DNA from: Zea mays
Taxonomy: Eukaryota > Streptophyta > Magnoliopsida > Poales > Poaceae
Reading direction: 5' to 3'
Assembly (NCBI RefSeq): GCF_902167145.1
Contig: NC_050105.1
Coordinates: 142,895,988-142,959,987 of the forward strand
Length of the DNA: 64,000 bases
Numbering within the stretch: the stretch's first letter is position 1; every line of letters begins with the position of its first letter. Shown here piece by piece: positions 53,687 to 64,000 of the stretch. The notes below the pieces were generated by a model. The model did no database searches and was not told the origin of the DNA. It saw nothing but the letters and a program-made list of their open reading frames with translations. The position numbers and the translations under genes were made by a program.

Positions 53687-54978
53687 TAAGTGATCCAAAC
53701 CGGTGAACCCTTTGTCCAGAAGTTTCTACGTGAAGCAAGGTGTCGGGCACGTCTAACGTTTACTATATAGTCGTGGCAACGTGGTAATCAGACGCCGTGG
53801 CGCGCGTCTAACTTTTGACGTGTTTGCGCCAGCTCGTTCGACCGTAACATAAGCAGAAACCTGTGCTCCCTCGGCGATATATTCAGCTCGGTGGAAGCAC
53901 TGAGGGTCTCCCTGGTTCTTTGCCAAACTGACCATATGCACAGATAGCCCAGCTTTCGCGTTTGTGTTCACCTGCTCTCGTGTTGCCTCTCTCTGTATCC
54001 GTCTGGTATCGCCGTCCCTGCCACCGGTTTCGTGTCGCCGATGTTCCACCTCGTCATGGCTGCAGAGTGCAGACCGTAAGGTGCTTCTAGGTTATGGTGC
54101 TTATGTTTCCAAGTTACTTAGTGCATGTAGGACTCATGGGGTTCTTCCTTTAATTTCTACGACTTGTTGTGCACCAGAACTGGTGAAGCGCCACCGGACT
54201 TTGATGTCCACCGTTGCTGGTGATGTGGTGATTTCTGTGGTCTAGCCGTCGTTGTTGGATGTGCGCATATTCCCCAGGATCCGATGACTGTTGTGATGCT
54301 TTTCCTTGTGTATGGGGTAGTGGTAGGATTTTTGTTGTAACAAGTACATTTTTAGTTATTTAAATGTACCCAAGATTAAAAGAATTTTAGAAATAAAACC
54401 ATAGGTCCAAAAATCATAGAAAATTGTGAGAAATTTATATACCTTTAGAATAGCTCCTGGTCAAAGTTTGAACCTGTTTGGAATTGATTTGACCAGAGAA
54501 CCTTGAAATAGCTAAATAAAGAAGTTTCAATTAATAAAACTTGATGTTAATATATGTTTACCTCAAATTGGAATTCTATAAATTGAAGAACAACAAGTTT
54601 GGTAATTTTAGTATGTTTATTTCTCTGTTTGGTCTAAGTAAATTCACTTTGGGGCACTTTTAGCAAAACTTGGTAGTATAGAAGAGTGGATACTCTTAGC
54701 ATATGTTTGCTTTGAGAACTTTATGTTTCTTCTCCTCTCCCTTGTCAAAGTTGCATTTCATAACATTTCATAAGCATCCATATACTTGTAATTGACTTGT
54801 AGAGCATCTAGAAGAAGAAATAAAAGTGAAAGTGGAAGAGGAGCCAGCTCCTCAATCTAAAGTTCCTTCAACTGAAAGTGTTCTTGAAGGTCTTTCCGAA
54901 GGTGCTCCAGTAGGGTTTGCTGCTAACTGCAATATCCTAGTCGAAGAGCCTGACTCTCCTCCTCACCAAGGCAAGCCC
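53686..54978. other. Unassigned, possible retroelement remnants
   Basis: Mixed GC-rich (53750-54250) and AT-rich DNA. A short frame at about 54800-54981 encodes an acidic Pro-rich peptide (EEEIKVKVEEEPAPQSKVPS), like a retroelement fragment. It is not identified. Confidence 0.4.
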
Positions 54979-55717
54979 TAGAGATGTCAATGGGGAATTC
55001 CCCACCGGGTTATAGCATCCCATACCCATCCCCATCATGTTTGATCCATCCCCATACCCATCCCCATACCCATCATGGGTACAAAATTCATCCCATACCC
55101 ATCCCCATTCGGGTTTCGGGTCCCCAATGGGTCCCCATCCCCAATTAAGGGATAACTAGGTACTAACATGTAGCACAAACAATTCAGATTTCAGACATCA
55201 CCACATCGACAAAGCACTCATCCATGAACCATGTTCAATTCATCCATCCATCAGAAAAGACATAAGTACTTCGGGACCGATAGAAGAAATGGAGAAATGG
55301 AGTTTTCTCACCTTCACCATCTGAGTTCGTTGGCGCAATGGCGCCTAAGAATCCATGGTCATCACCGTCGTCTGGGCAGAGCGTAGCATATGGCTGGTTA
55401 TTTTAGGGTTTTGTTTTTTACTAGTCTGCTAGTTGTCTTGTTGGGCTAGGACCTGGGGCCTGGTGCGCTGTTGTGCTGGGCTTGGTGGCCGGCTCGCCCT
55501 CAACTCATTCATACAAACACGATAGGTGTACACGTATGAAATACCCATGGGTAATCGGGTTCGGATTATTGCTTCCCAAACCCATACCCATTTACCCAAT
55601 GGGTGGAGATTTTGTCCCATATCTATACCCATGGGTACATTTTTCGTCCCATACCCGTACCCTAATAGAGGAATTCCCCACGGGTTGGCGGGTATCGGGT
55701 CCCCATTGACATCTCTA
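54979..55717. mobile_element. hAT-like element with CCCATACCCATCCCC subterminal repeats
   Basis: The ends TAGAGATGTCAATGGGGAAT and CCCCATTGACATCTCTA are inverted repeats. Subterminal regions are arrays of CCCATACCCATCCCC and ATGGGTA-type motifs, a layout parallel to the hAT elements at 14 kb. Flanking 8-mers do not match, so one flank was probably altered after insertion. Confidence 0.75.
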
Positions 55718-55849
55718 ATCCATCACCACATCCCACTTAAAGTTTTTTTGGTCCTAGTGAATACATTTTAAGTGTATTACATCACAAAGATGTCAATGCA
55801 TATGATGTCATGCCAGGTTTTAGTTTCCAGTAACACCAGGGATGTTACA
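55718..55849 (-). mobile_element. LTR (TGTAACACC family) start, minus orientation
   Basis: It reads on the minus strand from 55849 (TGTAACATCCCTGGTGTTAC) and is cut at 55718 by the hAT-like element. Confidence 0.65.
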
Positions 55850-56102
55850 AGCACCATCTCAAGTGTCTCAAATATACTACACCGTAGTGGGCTGCCCTAT
55901 AATCTAGATTTGGAGCTTTACTTTTGGAGCGGGGTGTTTTGTTGTTGCCCTAAATTATATAAAATACAATCATTTTTAAATTCTCTTAAAGTCGTGCAGC
56001 GTATAGACCACTGTCGTCCGACGGCCCACGGGCCATGCAAGCTACCGACCCAAGGGATCTCCCAAATACAGATGTGAAAGCTCTCGTTCCTCACCGCCCG
56101 AT
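55850..56102 (+). other. Histone H2A upstream fragment, without the gene
   Basis: From AGCACCATCTCAAGTGTCTC to CTCACCGCCCGAT it matches 23192-23442 (upstream of H2A-A). It begins at the same LTR junction, then leaves H2A sequence before the TATA box. Confidence 0.8.
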
Positions 56103-57180
56103 GTTGTGCGATGAGCCGGAGCCAAGGGATCTCTTAAATCTTGCTCAGTTATAGAACCCTCGGCTGCTCTGCGATGAGCCGGAGCCGGAGGCAGCGGTGT
56201 CAGCGTGGACAGAGGTGGAGTCGGCTCGAAAAGGGGCTTCGTCGGCCCAGGAGCAGGTGGCTTCCCAGGCCGAGGAGGTGCAACAGCGGTGGCTGGAGCT
56301 TGGCCAGGTCGTCCGCTATCGGGACCAACCCCGGAGTCACGCTGCCGAGGCCGTGAGCCGGGCTGGTGTCCTCGGGGGACAGCTGGCTGAGGCTACGGAG
56401 CAGCCGGTCGAGGTGTCCGCTCGGGCCGGAACCCTTGCGGAGACCCTGGCTGCGATGGCCCAAGCGCGGTGCTGGCGTCCTCCTTCGAGGTGGAGATCCT
56501 TCCGCCCGTGTCACCGTCCGAGGCCAGGCCAGATTCCGCCGAAGGTGGAAACGACGCCGATGGTGCTGCTGCTCCCTCTGTCGATGTCTGAACCTGCAGG
56601 AACAGTTTGTCTGTAGTATGCGTATGTTTTTTGCGGCCACTGAGGCCCAAACATCTTATTGTCGTGTTATAAAGCTGTGTTTCTTTTCCTCTTGTTTTCG
56701 AGTATCAGGACTTGTTCGTCGGTAGCAGAATCGCTTATCCGAGCGAGAGTTACTTATCGCGGAAGGTGATGAGTGAGGTATCCGTATCCCGGAGGCGTAG
56801 GAGTCCCTCGGCTCGGTCGGCCTTGCCGCTTACGTGTACTCTTACTCGTCCGCAGGATTCCGCTATCGATATAGTCGAGAAGGCACGAAAATCGTTCCGG
56901 CAGAAAAGTTTTCGAGCGTTAAGACTCGTTCGGTAGCAGAATCGCTTATCCGAGCATGAGTTACTTATCGCGGAAGGTGATGAGTGAGGTATCCATATCC
57001 CGGAGGCGTAGGAGTCCCTCGGCTCGGTCGGCCTTGCCGCTTACGCGTACTCTCGTCGTTTTCAGGATCCCGCTATCGAAGCAGTCGAAAAGCGCGAAAG
57101 ACGTTCTGGCAGAAAGACTTTTTCCGAGGAAAAATTTTGATGCAGAGGGGGTTCCCCCCTTCTAGCCCCCGAGGGAGGGT
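56103..57180. mobile_element. Gypsy retroelement region with a plus-strand coiled-coil frame
   Basis: An open frame (56186-56616) encodes a Glu/Ala-rich coiled-coil-like peptide (SAWTEVESARKGASSAQEQV), seen in maize gypsy elements. At 56713-57130 two tandem units of about 211 bp share GGTAGCAGAATCGCTTATCC and ATCCCGGAGGCGTAGGAGTC. It lies downstream of, and antisense to, the integrase. Confidence 0.55.
56713..57130 (+). repeat. Two-copy tandem repeat, period about 211 bp
   Basis: Units at 56713-56923 and 56924-57130 are nearly identical over their first 140 bp. Confidence 0.85.
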
Positions 57181-57394
57181 CGGGCTTCGCCGAGGCGAGG
57201 CTGACCCTTCCTTGATGGTTTGACTTTATTTATGTATGTAAAGAGAACGAGGTATATGAACGACTTGAAACATCTTAAGGGTAGAAGCGACGTAGCTGTT
57301 GGATGTTCCAAGTGTTGCTGTAGACCTCGCCTTGATCGTTGGCCAGCTATTATGTCCCGGGCTTCAAAATCTTGGCGATGATGAACGGTCCTTC
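57181..57394 (-). other. Remnant of integrase C-terminus and gypsy 3' region
   Basis: The minus strand continues the integrase frame after the stop (EGPFIIAKILKPGT) and then passes into CG-rich 3' sequence. Confidence 0.6.
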
Positions 57395-58552
57395 CTAGGG
57401 AGGAGTAAGCTTGTGGCGCCCTCGGGCGTCTTGGCGCAGCCGAAGTACCAAGTCTCCCACCTGGAAGCCTTGGGGCCGAACCCCTCGAGCGTGGTAGCGT
57501 CGCAGAGACTGCTGATACCGCGCCGAGTGTAGCAAGGCCACGTCCCGAGCCTCTTCCAACTGGTCCAGTGAGTCTTCTCGGCTGGTCTGGTTGCTTCGGT
57601 CGTCGTACGCCTTTGTCCTCGGGGAACCGTATTCTAAGTCTGTGGGCAAGATAGCCTCGGCCCCATAGACTAGAAAGAACGGCGAGAAGCCCGTGGCTCG
57701 GCTTGGCGTCGTCCTCAGACTCCAGACCACCGAGGGTAGTTCCTTCATCCATCGCTTGCCGAACTTGTTGAGGTCGTTGTAGATCCTCGGTTTAAGTCCC
57801 TGAAAAAGCATACCGTTGGCACGCTCTACCTGCCCATTCGTCATGGGGTGAGCTACGGCGGCCCAGTCCACACGGATGTGGTGGTCCTCGCAGAAGTCCA
57901 GGAACTTCTTCCCAGTGAACTGGGTGCCATTGTCGGTGATGATGGAGTTCGGGACCCCAAAGTGATGGATGATGTTGGTGAAGAACGCCACCGCCTGCTC
58001 GGACCTGATGCTGGTTAGGGGTCGGACTTCGATCCACTTGGAGAATTTGTCGATGGCGACCAGCAGGTGCGAGAAGCCCCCGGGTGCCTTCTGCAAGGGA
58101 CCGACGAGGTCCAGACCCCACACAGCAAACGACCAGTTTATGGGTATTGTCTGCAGGGCGTGAGCGGGCAGGTGCGTCTGTCTTGCGTAGAATTGACACC
58201 CTTGGCAGGAGCGTACAATCCTAGTGGCGTCGGCCACCGCGGTCGGCCAGTAGAAGCCTTGTCGGAAGGCGTTCCCAATGAGGGCTCGAGGTGCTGCATG
58301 GTGATCGCAAGCCCCCGAGTGTATCTCTTGCAATAGCTCCTGTCCTTCGGCGATGGATATGCATCGTTGTAGAATGCCCGATGGGCTACGGTGGTAGAGC
58401 TCCTTTTCATCACCCAGTAAGACGAACGACTTGGCGCACCGCGCCAGTCGCCGAGCTTCAGCCTTGTTGAGGGGTAGCTCTCCTCGGTGGAGATATTGCA
58501 GGTACGGGGTCTGCCAGTTTCGATTTGGCGCAACCCCATTCCGCTCTCCCAT
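57395..58552 (-). pseudogene. Gypsy integrase (partial pol), stop before the C-terminus
   Basis: The 385-residue open frame contains the HHCC zinc finger (His78, His84/85, Cys116, Cys119 in RIVRSCQGCQ) and the integrase core. Asp148 lies in WGLDLVGPL, Asp207 in IITDNGTQF and Glu243 in NGQVERANG, the D,D(35)E spacing. The GPF-like C-terminal sequence EGPFIIAKILKPG follows a TAG (57392-57394) that replaces a usual Trp codon. RT and RNase H are missing upstream, where the sequence changes at 58553. It belongs to the Ty3/gypsy group. Confidence 0.92.
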
Positions 58553-59293
58553 GGCGCAACCCCAGTTTCGATTATAGTGGTTTTCTAATCCATAATATTG
58601 CTATATAACCCTTGACTTCTTACACTTTTGTTTTCTTGCCATTGTATTGCCATCTTGGCCAATATCTACCTCGATATATTGAACCCTTTGTCCCTCTACT
58701 TCTATCCGTGATAATGGCTCTCTATTTTGTCTCCTTGATAAAACTTTCCTCCTAACTCAATTCATAATATTTGGTTGTATCATTTATCCTTGCTTCACTT
58801 GTTTATGGTGATCATATTTCACTCTTGTCCACGAACAAATATGTCTTGTCTAACTCCTTGTTATTTCCGATTTGATTCCTTGATTTTATAATCTCTCTTT
58901 CTTATTCCCAACCTTGTCTCCCCTTTAAAAACTATGTTAAAACGGTTCTCTTTAGGAAATGTTCTCTTTTTGGTTGATCAAGTAGCATCGAGTTGTGTTA
59001 TGCTAGTGTGCTTGAGTTCCTGTTAGCTTTCTTTGTGGCTGTGTTTGATTTGCTTCTTTGTAATGATTGTTGATGTATTGTGTGACTTATGTCCACATTG
59101 ACATCAGTTACTAGGTTAAACCTTAGATAGTTGGGTTCTCTCTACTCTTTATAGTCTATCCTAGCTCAATCTTTTCGTCCCTTCTTTCCTTACTATATCC
59201 ATACAGATGTCAGACCTTGGAATGTGAACTACAAGTGATGACACTAAGTGCAAAGAATACATTGTGTTGGCAACTCCTCTAGCTAAGTCTTAG
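58553..59293. other. AT-rich, no gene recognised
   Basis: T-rich on the plus strand, no open frame of note. Possibly retroelement leader sequence ahead of the gag-like region. Confidence 0.4.
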
Positions 59294-60291
59294 ATGGAAC
59301 AGTTCAAGGAGGCACATGCACAGTTTCTGCAAGCAACCTCTCAAGTGGTAGCTAGACTCCAACAAGTTGATTTAGCAGAATTTATAGCACATGAGCAGAC
59401 TACCAATAACCATATGACATCAACCACAACATCACCCTCGATAGTTGACTTAATGAAGTTGTTACATGCACAAGATCTGATAATACAGAAACATCTCAAC
59501 TCACCTCCTCATACCAGCAAGTGTTGGCAAGTCGAAACGTCACTAGAAATGAAACAGCTGACGAACAGGCACAAAAGGATGCACACCAACAGACAAATGA
59601 TCTTGGAACATGTTGTTGTTGTGAGTACTATGGAATTCCTTGTCGCCAGATTAGTACAAACGAAAGTGAAACTACAAAACAGAATAACCGGATTTTGTTT
59701 TCTGGCATAAAAAGATAATGGTCTCTCCAAGAACAACTAATAGCAGATTCTCGAATACCTAATGCACTGTCAGTCGATGAATTGCCAGGTATTCCAAAAA
59801 GGAAACATCACAAGGATGCCCAGCTCCAAAAAGAAGCACATGAGTGTTACATTGATGGATGGACTATCACCTGCACACAGTTTCAGCCCCGTCGTCGCAT
59901 CAGGTCCAAGAAACAAAAATGGAAACATGGAAAAAGTCAAGAAATAACTTCAAGAAAAGCTTGCTATCTATGTGGACATGAAGATCATTACCTTCGTAAC
60001 TATCCTGAGAAGAGTTCATTACCGGACACCTCCGAGATAAAGCTATTTCAGACTCCAGACATGGAATATGAACAAAAATGCATAGAAACTTCTACCAACA
60101 TCGTGAAGAACAACAAAAGGAATAGAAAAATGTTTGGATACATGAGTAGTCCACGTCAACCACAAGCAAAAGCCCCGAAACACATGGATACCCAAACAGA
60201 AGAATCAAGCCTCGGGCTCCCAAGGTCATCCGCATTGATTGAGCAACTCATAGCAAGGAGAACTATCTTCCGCACTCTGAATTATTTCTAA
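59294..60291 (+). pseudogene. Gag-like retroelement protein with degenerate zinc knuckle
   Basis: Two frames lie in succession. 59294-59710 is Gln/His-rich and helical (EQFKEAHAQFLQATSQVVAR); 59782-60291 is basic and contains CYLCGHEDHYLRNYPEK, a CCHC-like knuckle whose last Cys is Tyr. The family is not certain. Short identical reading on both sides of 59710 suggests a frameshifted single gag. Confidence 0.5.
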
Positions 60292-60309
60292 CACTAACCT
60301 CGGGCATAG

Positions 60310-60371
60310 TACGTGTTCAAAGGTTATAATTTTCAGGTTTCGCCTATTCATCCCCCCTCTAGGCGACTTTC
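60310..60371 (+). mobile_element. Sirevirus LTR 3' end fragment
   Basis: TTTCGCCTATTCATCCCCCC and CTCTAGGCGACTTTCA match the conserved end of Sirevirus LTRs (compare CACCTATTCACCCCCTCTAG at 50219). Only about 60 bp remain. Confidence 0.6.
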
Positions 60372-61541
60372 ACATTATCACCAGGAAGGATAGCGCAGAG
60401 GCATCTGGTCACGTAGCATAGCGGCGGGCCCATTACACCGACGAGCAATTTCACAGTTCCGCCCGACCGACCGCGCCCACAAACGCCACTCCTAGCATCT
60501 ACTAGCCCTGGCGGTTCCGCGGGGCCACTCCCAGAGGTCTTAGCAAAGGCGAAACATGGGCTAGATCGCGACGACTTCCTTCATAACCCTCGTGGCACTC
60601 TCGTTCTCCCGGTAGGCTTGGCGGTGCTCGAATTAATGGCCGAGGAAGGTGTGGCGGGGGTCATTTTTTATACACCGGCGAGGATAGAGTCTCGGCCAAA
60701 TCCCAACCGAAATTGGCTTTGGTGGGCGTGATCCCGACGGAGTCCGCTGCTCATCCTTGGACCTCGGTGCAAGGTGGATGTCGATCGTGAGTAGTGGCCA
60801 CAGGGCAGTGACAAGGGAGCGCATGAACTTGGGGCTGGCAACGTGGGCCCATGCCTAGGAGACACATGGGCATGTGGCGTGCGAGGGAGTAGGGCTGCAG
60901 TGTAGGTGATGGTGAACCGCTGTGTGGTTGCTAGTTCCTCGGCCCCACATGTCGGCGCGTGGATGCCCTAGCTGGACCGGCAGGGAGCCGAATTCAGCCC
61001 AGGCTTGAGGTAAGCCCATTTTTTCTTCTTTCTTTTCTTTTTCTAATTTCTATTTTGATTTTTCCTTTCAAATTTCAGTTTCCAATTTCCAATTCAAGTT
61101 CAAATTTTATTCAGAGTTCATATTTCAAGATTATATGCATCGCATAAAACTCCAGCATGCCAAGCATTGATTATTTAAGTACCTTATCAATTTATGCAAT
61201 TTCTTGTATATAGAAACAATATATCTTAAAATACCATTTTGAGTGTGTGTGGTCCAAAAAGTGCACCAATTTATTTATTGCTTATTTATTTGTAAGTAAA
61301 GTAATCCTTGTGGTAGAATTTCTATTACGAGATAGTTTTACTTGGTTTTTTAGAGAATATATATTGTGCAACAAAGGATAATTAAATCCTTTAGGGGTAT
61401 TTTCTTTAACCTTTTATTAGAAACATCTTTAATTTAGGAGACATGAGTTCTTAAGTAAGAAACTCCTTATTAAATTATATTTTACTCCAAAAATTTTGGA
61501 GAATTTTACTAAGCTCCCAAAATGAGATTTTTGGATGTTAC
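60372..61541 (+). mobile_element. LTR-like segment ending GGATGTTACA
   Basis: A GC-rich part to 61015, then a T/C-rich tract after CAGCCCAGGCTTGAGG, then AT-rich DNA ending GGATGTTACA at 61541, the same layout as the LTRs at 4126-5286 and 17400-19073. The left end is undefined. Confidence 0.5.
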
Positions 61542-61789
61542 AGAGGGCCTACATCCGATTCGTTGAACGGGTCGGATTGGATGGCTCTAATGACTTGGAT
61601 GATGGCTCCGAGGGGGAGGAGGACCAAGACAACGATGACGGAAACAAGGGCGGCGGTGGCGAGGACGGTGGTGACAATGGTGGCAAGGGCGACGACGGCC
61701 AAGGCACCAGCGGCGAAGGCAGCGGCGGTTACGACAACGATGATGGTGGCAAGGGTGGCAACGCCGGTGGTAAGGCGCCACCAGCTTAG
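61542..61789 (+). pseudogene. Asp/Gly-rich C-terminal frame of a retroelement protein
   Basis: The frame AYIRFVERVGLDGSNDLDDG runs into a repetitive Gly/Asp/Lys tail and stops at 61787-61789. It directly follows an LTR-like end. Low complexity prevents identification, and a host gene is unlikely. Confidence 0.4.
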
Positions 61790-62271
61790 ATATGTAGTGT
61801 AGTGGTAGGGGTAGTGGGTAGGTGTAGTGGAAGGGGTAGGGGTCTTTGATGAAGTGATTCTGCTTAATGTAAACATACCCCTATTTTAAATACTTAATGA
61901 CTTTTTTCTTTGAATGTTGAGTTTCCAGATTACGTTCTGTGTTTGAAGTCTAGTCGTTGGTATTGAGTTCCCTGTTTTGCTCTGTTTCTTGCGCCCTTGT
62001 GGTTTAGTTCTGGCGACTGATCTCTCCCGGTCGACCTTTACCCCGAAGCAAGTTCTCTCTCCGACTCAACTTGTCTGACTTATCATCCTTTCATTCAATC
62101 TGAAAAATTATTTCACTTGTGCTGATGTTGTGATAGGTCTAGGGTATGTGTGTTTGTGTATGTTTTATGCCTAAAGATTTTGGAAAAACCTAGTTCTGTT
62201 TTCGTTGCAACTTCCTCTTGAATTCCTACCTCTATGACTCTGCGCCCGATTCTGTTCTCGCGAGAAACCTC
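61790..62271. other. No gene recognised
   Basis: T-rich plus strand; likely retroelement leader between the LTR-like segment and the gag-like frame. Confidence 0.4.
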
Positions 62272-62520
62272 ATGGCACCCAAGAAGAAGGAGGGAGCTTC
62301 AACGGTCGTCATCCTTCCTATTGATCCCAATAGTCAACTTCCCTTTTGCAGAAACTACGCGTCTCTCATTTTTGAATCCAATTTGTTGCATCTTGTCCAA
62401 ATGGGTGTTCTTCCCTCGAAAGAATAGAGTTCGTGGCGGGTTTGGAAAGGGATTATCGTGCCCATAGAGGACACCCATTGCGGCGACTCGACCAGATTTA
62501 TAAGAGATCAAGTATGCAAT
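62272..62520 (+). pseudogene. Gag-like retroelement fragment with an in-frame stop
   Basis: The frame starts MAPKKKEGASTVVILPIDPN, then YASLIFESNLLHLVQMGVLP and SKE, a TAG (62425-62427), and continues SSWRVWKGIIVPIEDTH. This wording is typical of the N-terminal gag region of grass gypsy elements (VLPPKE.SWR...VPTEDTHE). Confidence 0.6.
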
Positions 62521-63906
62521 CCACTTGCCCTGCAGTAATTACCTCACACTTGAGCCCATATAAACCCAGGGTCTAGAAAAATCGTGAAGGATTTCAAAAC
62601 TTTCCCTTCGCAACCAAGATCATAATGAACTGACAATCACTGCATCATGTGTTATAACATTCCACAGAGTTTTAACATAGACCGGAGTATATAGAGTTAT
62701 TACAATAAGGTGGCACACAGGCCCCAAATAACTCCAAGAAGCATTCACCGAAGTGACAAGTTTTTGCAGAAGCATTTATTTAACTAGTACCAACAACACC
62801 TGCGGGGTTTGAAGATATTGTGCCAACATTAGGGATGTCAACCCACCAAAAGCATGAGACGAGAATCGGAAAAGCCTGCCCTGGGCTTAGTCATCTCCCA
62901 TAGCTGGGTATAAGGAGTGCTCGTAGTACCCGTAGTACATCTGACCATCTACAACAAATCATTGGGAATAGCACCCTGAGTACTGAAATATACTTAGTTA
63001 GACTGACCCGTCCAAAATCGGAAAAATAAGAAAGTAAAAGACTTCAAGGAGTATGCAAGCTATATCTGGAGTTGGCTCTTTGCTTTTTAAGAGTAACCGG
63101 AATTACATAAGTTATTAACAACTTAAGGGGAAATTATCAATTTAATTACTCCATTTTAGCAGGTCAGGATTAATACCTACTCTACTATGAGCTAGGTTTT
63201 GCACCTGATTGTCTAGGTATTCCATATCCCATTTGAAGTATGTCTAATTACCACTTTAGTGAATGATCAAGTTGAGAGTGTTGAGTCAAAGTTATCAAAT
63301 CAAGCTATCATGTCTCTTAAGCATAACTAGAATTAACATCATCTCTTATCCATTCAACAAATCTTATAAAGTGTAGTTCTTACTATGATAATATAGCTCA
63401 AGTCAAGTGCTCACTAACCAGGAGCGATGGCGATTCGAATCGATTCCTAACCAGCTGGTGGGTACTCCTATCGCAAATCGTACCCACAGTACTTCGTGAG
63501 ATACAATCACCACTGCACACATTCCAGTAGCAGCCTTGCTGCACATCTTGGATTCCACAAGGGCCACCATACCCAGTGACTGCCTGACTACCAGAGGGTT
63601 ATGGCGTACCATCCACCATGGGTCATCTCGCTGTGTCCCCGTCACTCCTCAACCACACTAGTTGGTGTACCGTAAGGTCGAATCCTACTGGAATGGTGTT
63701 CTGGCTTCGCGGTCGGAACGAGTTATCCGACCAGCTAAGTGAATAGGAATAAATTCAACATGACTCGAGGGACCAAAACGGTACGGTCCTTAATCGACAC
63801 AGGCGAGATCACTATGGCCTAAATGGCACCCATAAGAGTCCGCCCGGTCTCATCTTAAACCTTTATTTTCCGCATGGATATTACCCATAAAATTCTTCTA
63901 ATCAAG
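62521..63906. other. Gypsy 3' internal region, no intact frame
   Basis: Non-coding sequence leading to an LTR start at 63907. No protein motif is visible. Confidence 0.45.
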
Positions 63907-64000
63907 TGTAACACCCCTGGTGTTACGAGAACTAAAACTTTGGCATGACATCTTATGCATTGGCATTTCATTACGCAAAAATTTCAAAACAAACATGTGA
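63907..64000 (+). mobile_element. LTR start (TGTAACACC family), continues beyond the window
   Basis: TGTAACACCCCTGGTGTTAC begins at 63907, like the LTR starts at 26290 and 36264. Confidence 0.7.

Noticed and set aside
53493..53750. Minus-strand frame with a long proline run
   Set aside because: Entirely due to the poly(G) tract.
57395..58552. Host gene encoding an integrase-like protein
   Set aside because: HHCC plus D,D(35)E with the typical gypsy C-terminus and flanking retroelement DNA; it is retroelement pol, broken by a stop.
61535..61789. Host glycine/aspartate-rich protein gene
   Set aside because: Low complexity, no promoter, directly after an LTR-like end; better read as retroelement residue.

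Overview
The window is plant nuclear DNA, almost certainly maize (Zea mays) or a very close relative. The strongest evidence is diverged copies of the 180-bp maize knob satellite next to units of about 340-360 bp that fit the knob repeat TR-1. Sirevirus-type copia and gypsy retrotransposons, a gene-carrying Helitron, MULE, hAT and Tourist-like elements, and grass-type split genes agree with this. All gene models were read by eye from splice sites and reading frames. No alignment or database search was run.

Layout. 1-3012: a 357-bp Tourist-like MITE split by a 2.5-kb MULE with a degenerate MuDR-type transposase. 3013-5960: tandem duplications and an LTR-like block. 5961-10700 (+): an intact six-exon gene for a large acidic, repeat-rich protein of about 1271 aa, unnamed. 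11498-12866 (-): a two-exon LEA-like gene (At5g17165 type), convergent with the first. 13087-15261: two hAT elements, each with a perfect 8-bp target duplication; one contains a tRNA-like Pol III cassette. 16112-16612 (+): a ribosomal protein L12 (uL11) reading frame, complete except for a TAG at codon 21. These three loci are the host-gene part of the window.

17400-39058 is repeat territory dominated by a recent direct duplication of about 8.4 kb (19840-28254 and 29622-38154). Each copy has TR-1-like units, about seven knob180 units, an inverted pair of broken histone H2A genes with promoters, and a large gypsy LTR. Copy 2 alone carries a 174-bp hAT MITE and has a complete solo LTR; copy 1 has LTR plus gag.

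39066-50247 is a nested stack. A Sirevirus has lost most of its interior, its 3' LTR is split by a second 358-bp Tourist-like MITE, and that MITE is split by a 6.9-kb minus-strand Helitron. The Helitron carries a Ulp1-type protease gene plus fragments of an ankyrin (XB3/XBAT-like) gene and a UBC23/24-like E2 gene. The Sirevirus right end abuts a fifth, deleted H2A copy.

50248-64000 is a patchwork of LTR pieces, a further H2A upstream fragment, a 63-base poly(G) run, a hAT-like element rich in CCCATACCCATCCCC-like motifs, a minus-strand gypsy integrase, gag-like fragments and the start of another LTR at 63907. The functional host genes are probably only the six-exon gene and the LEA gene, with RPL12 doubtful.
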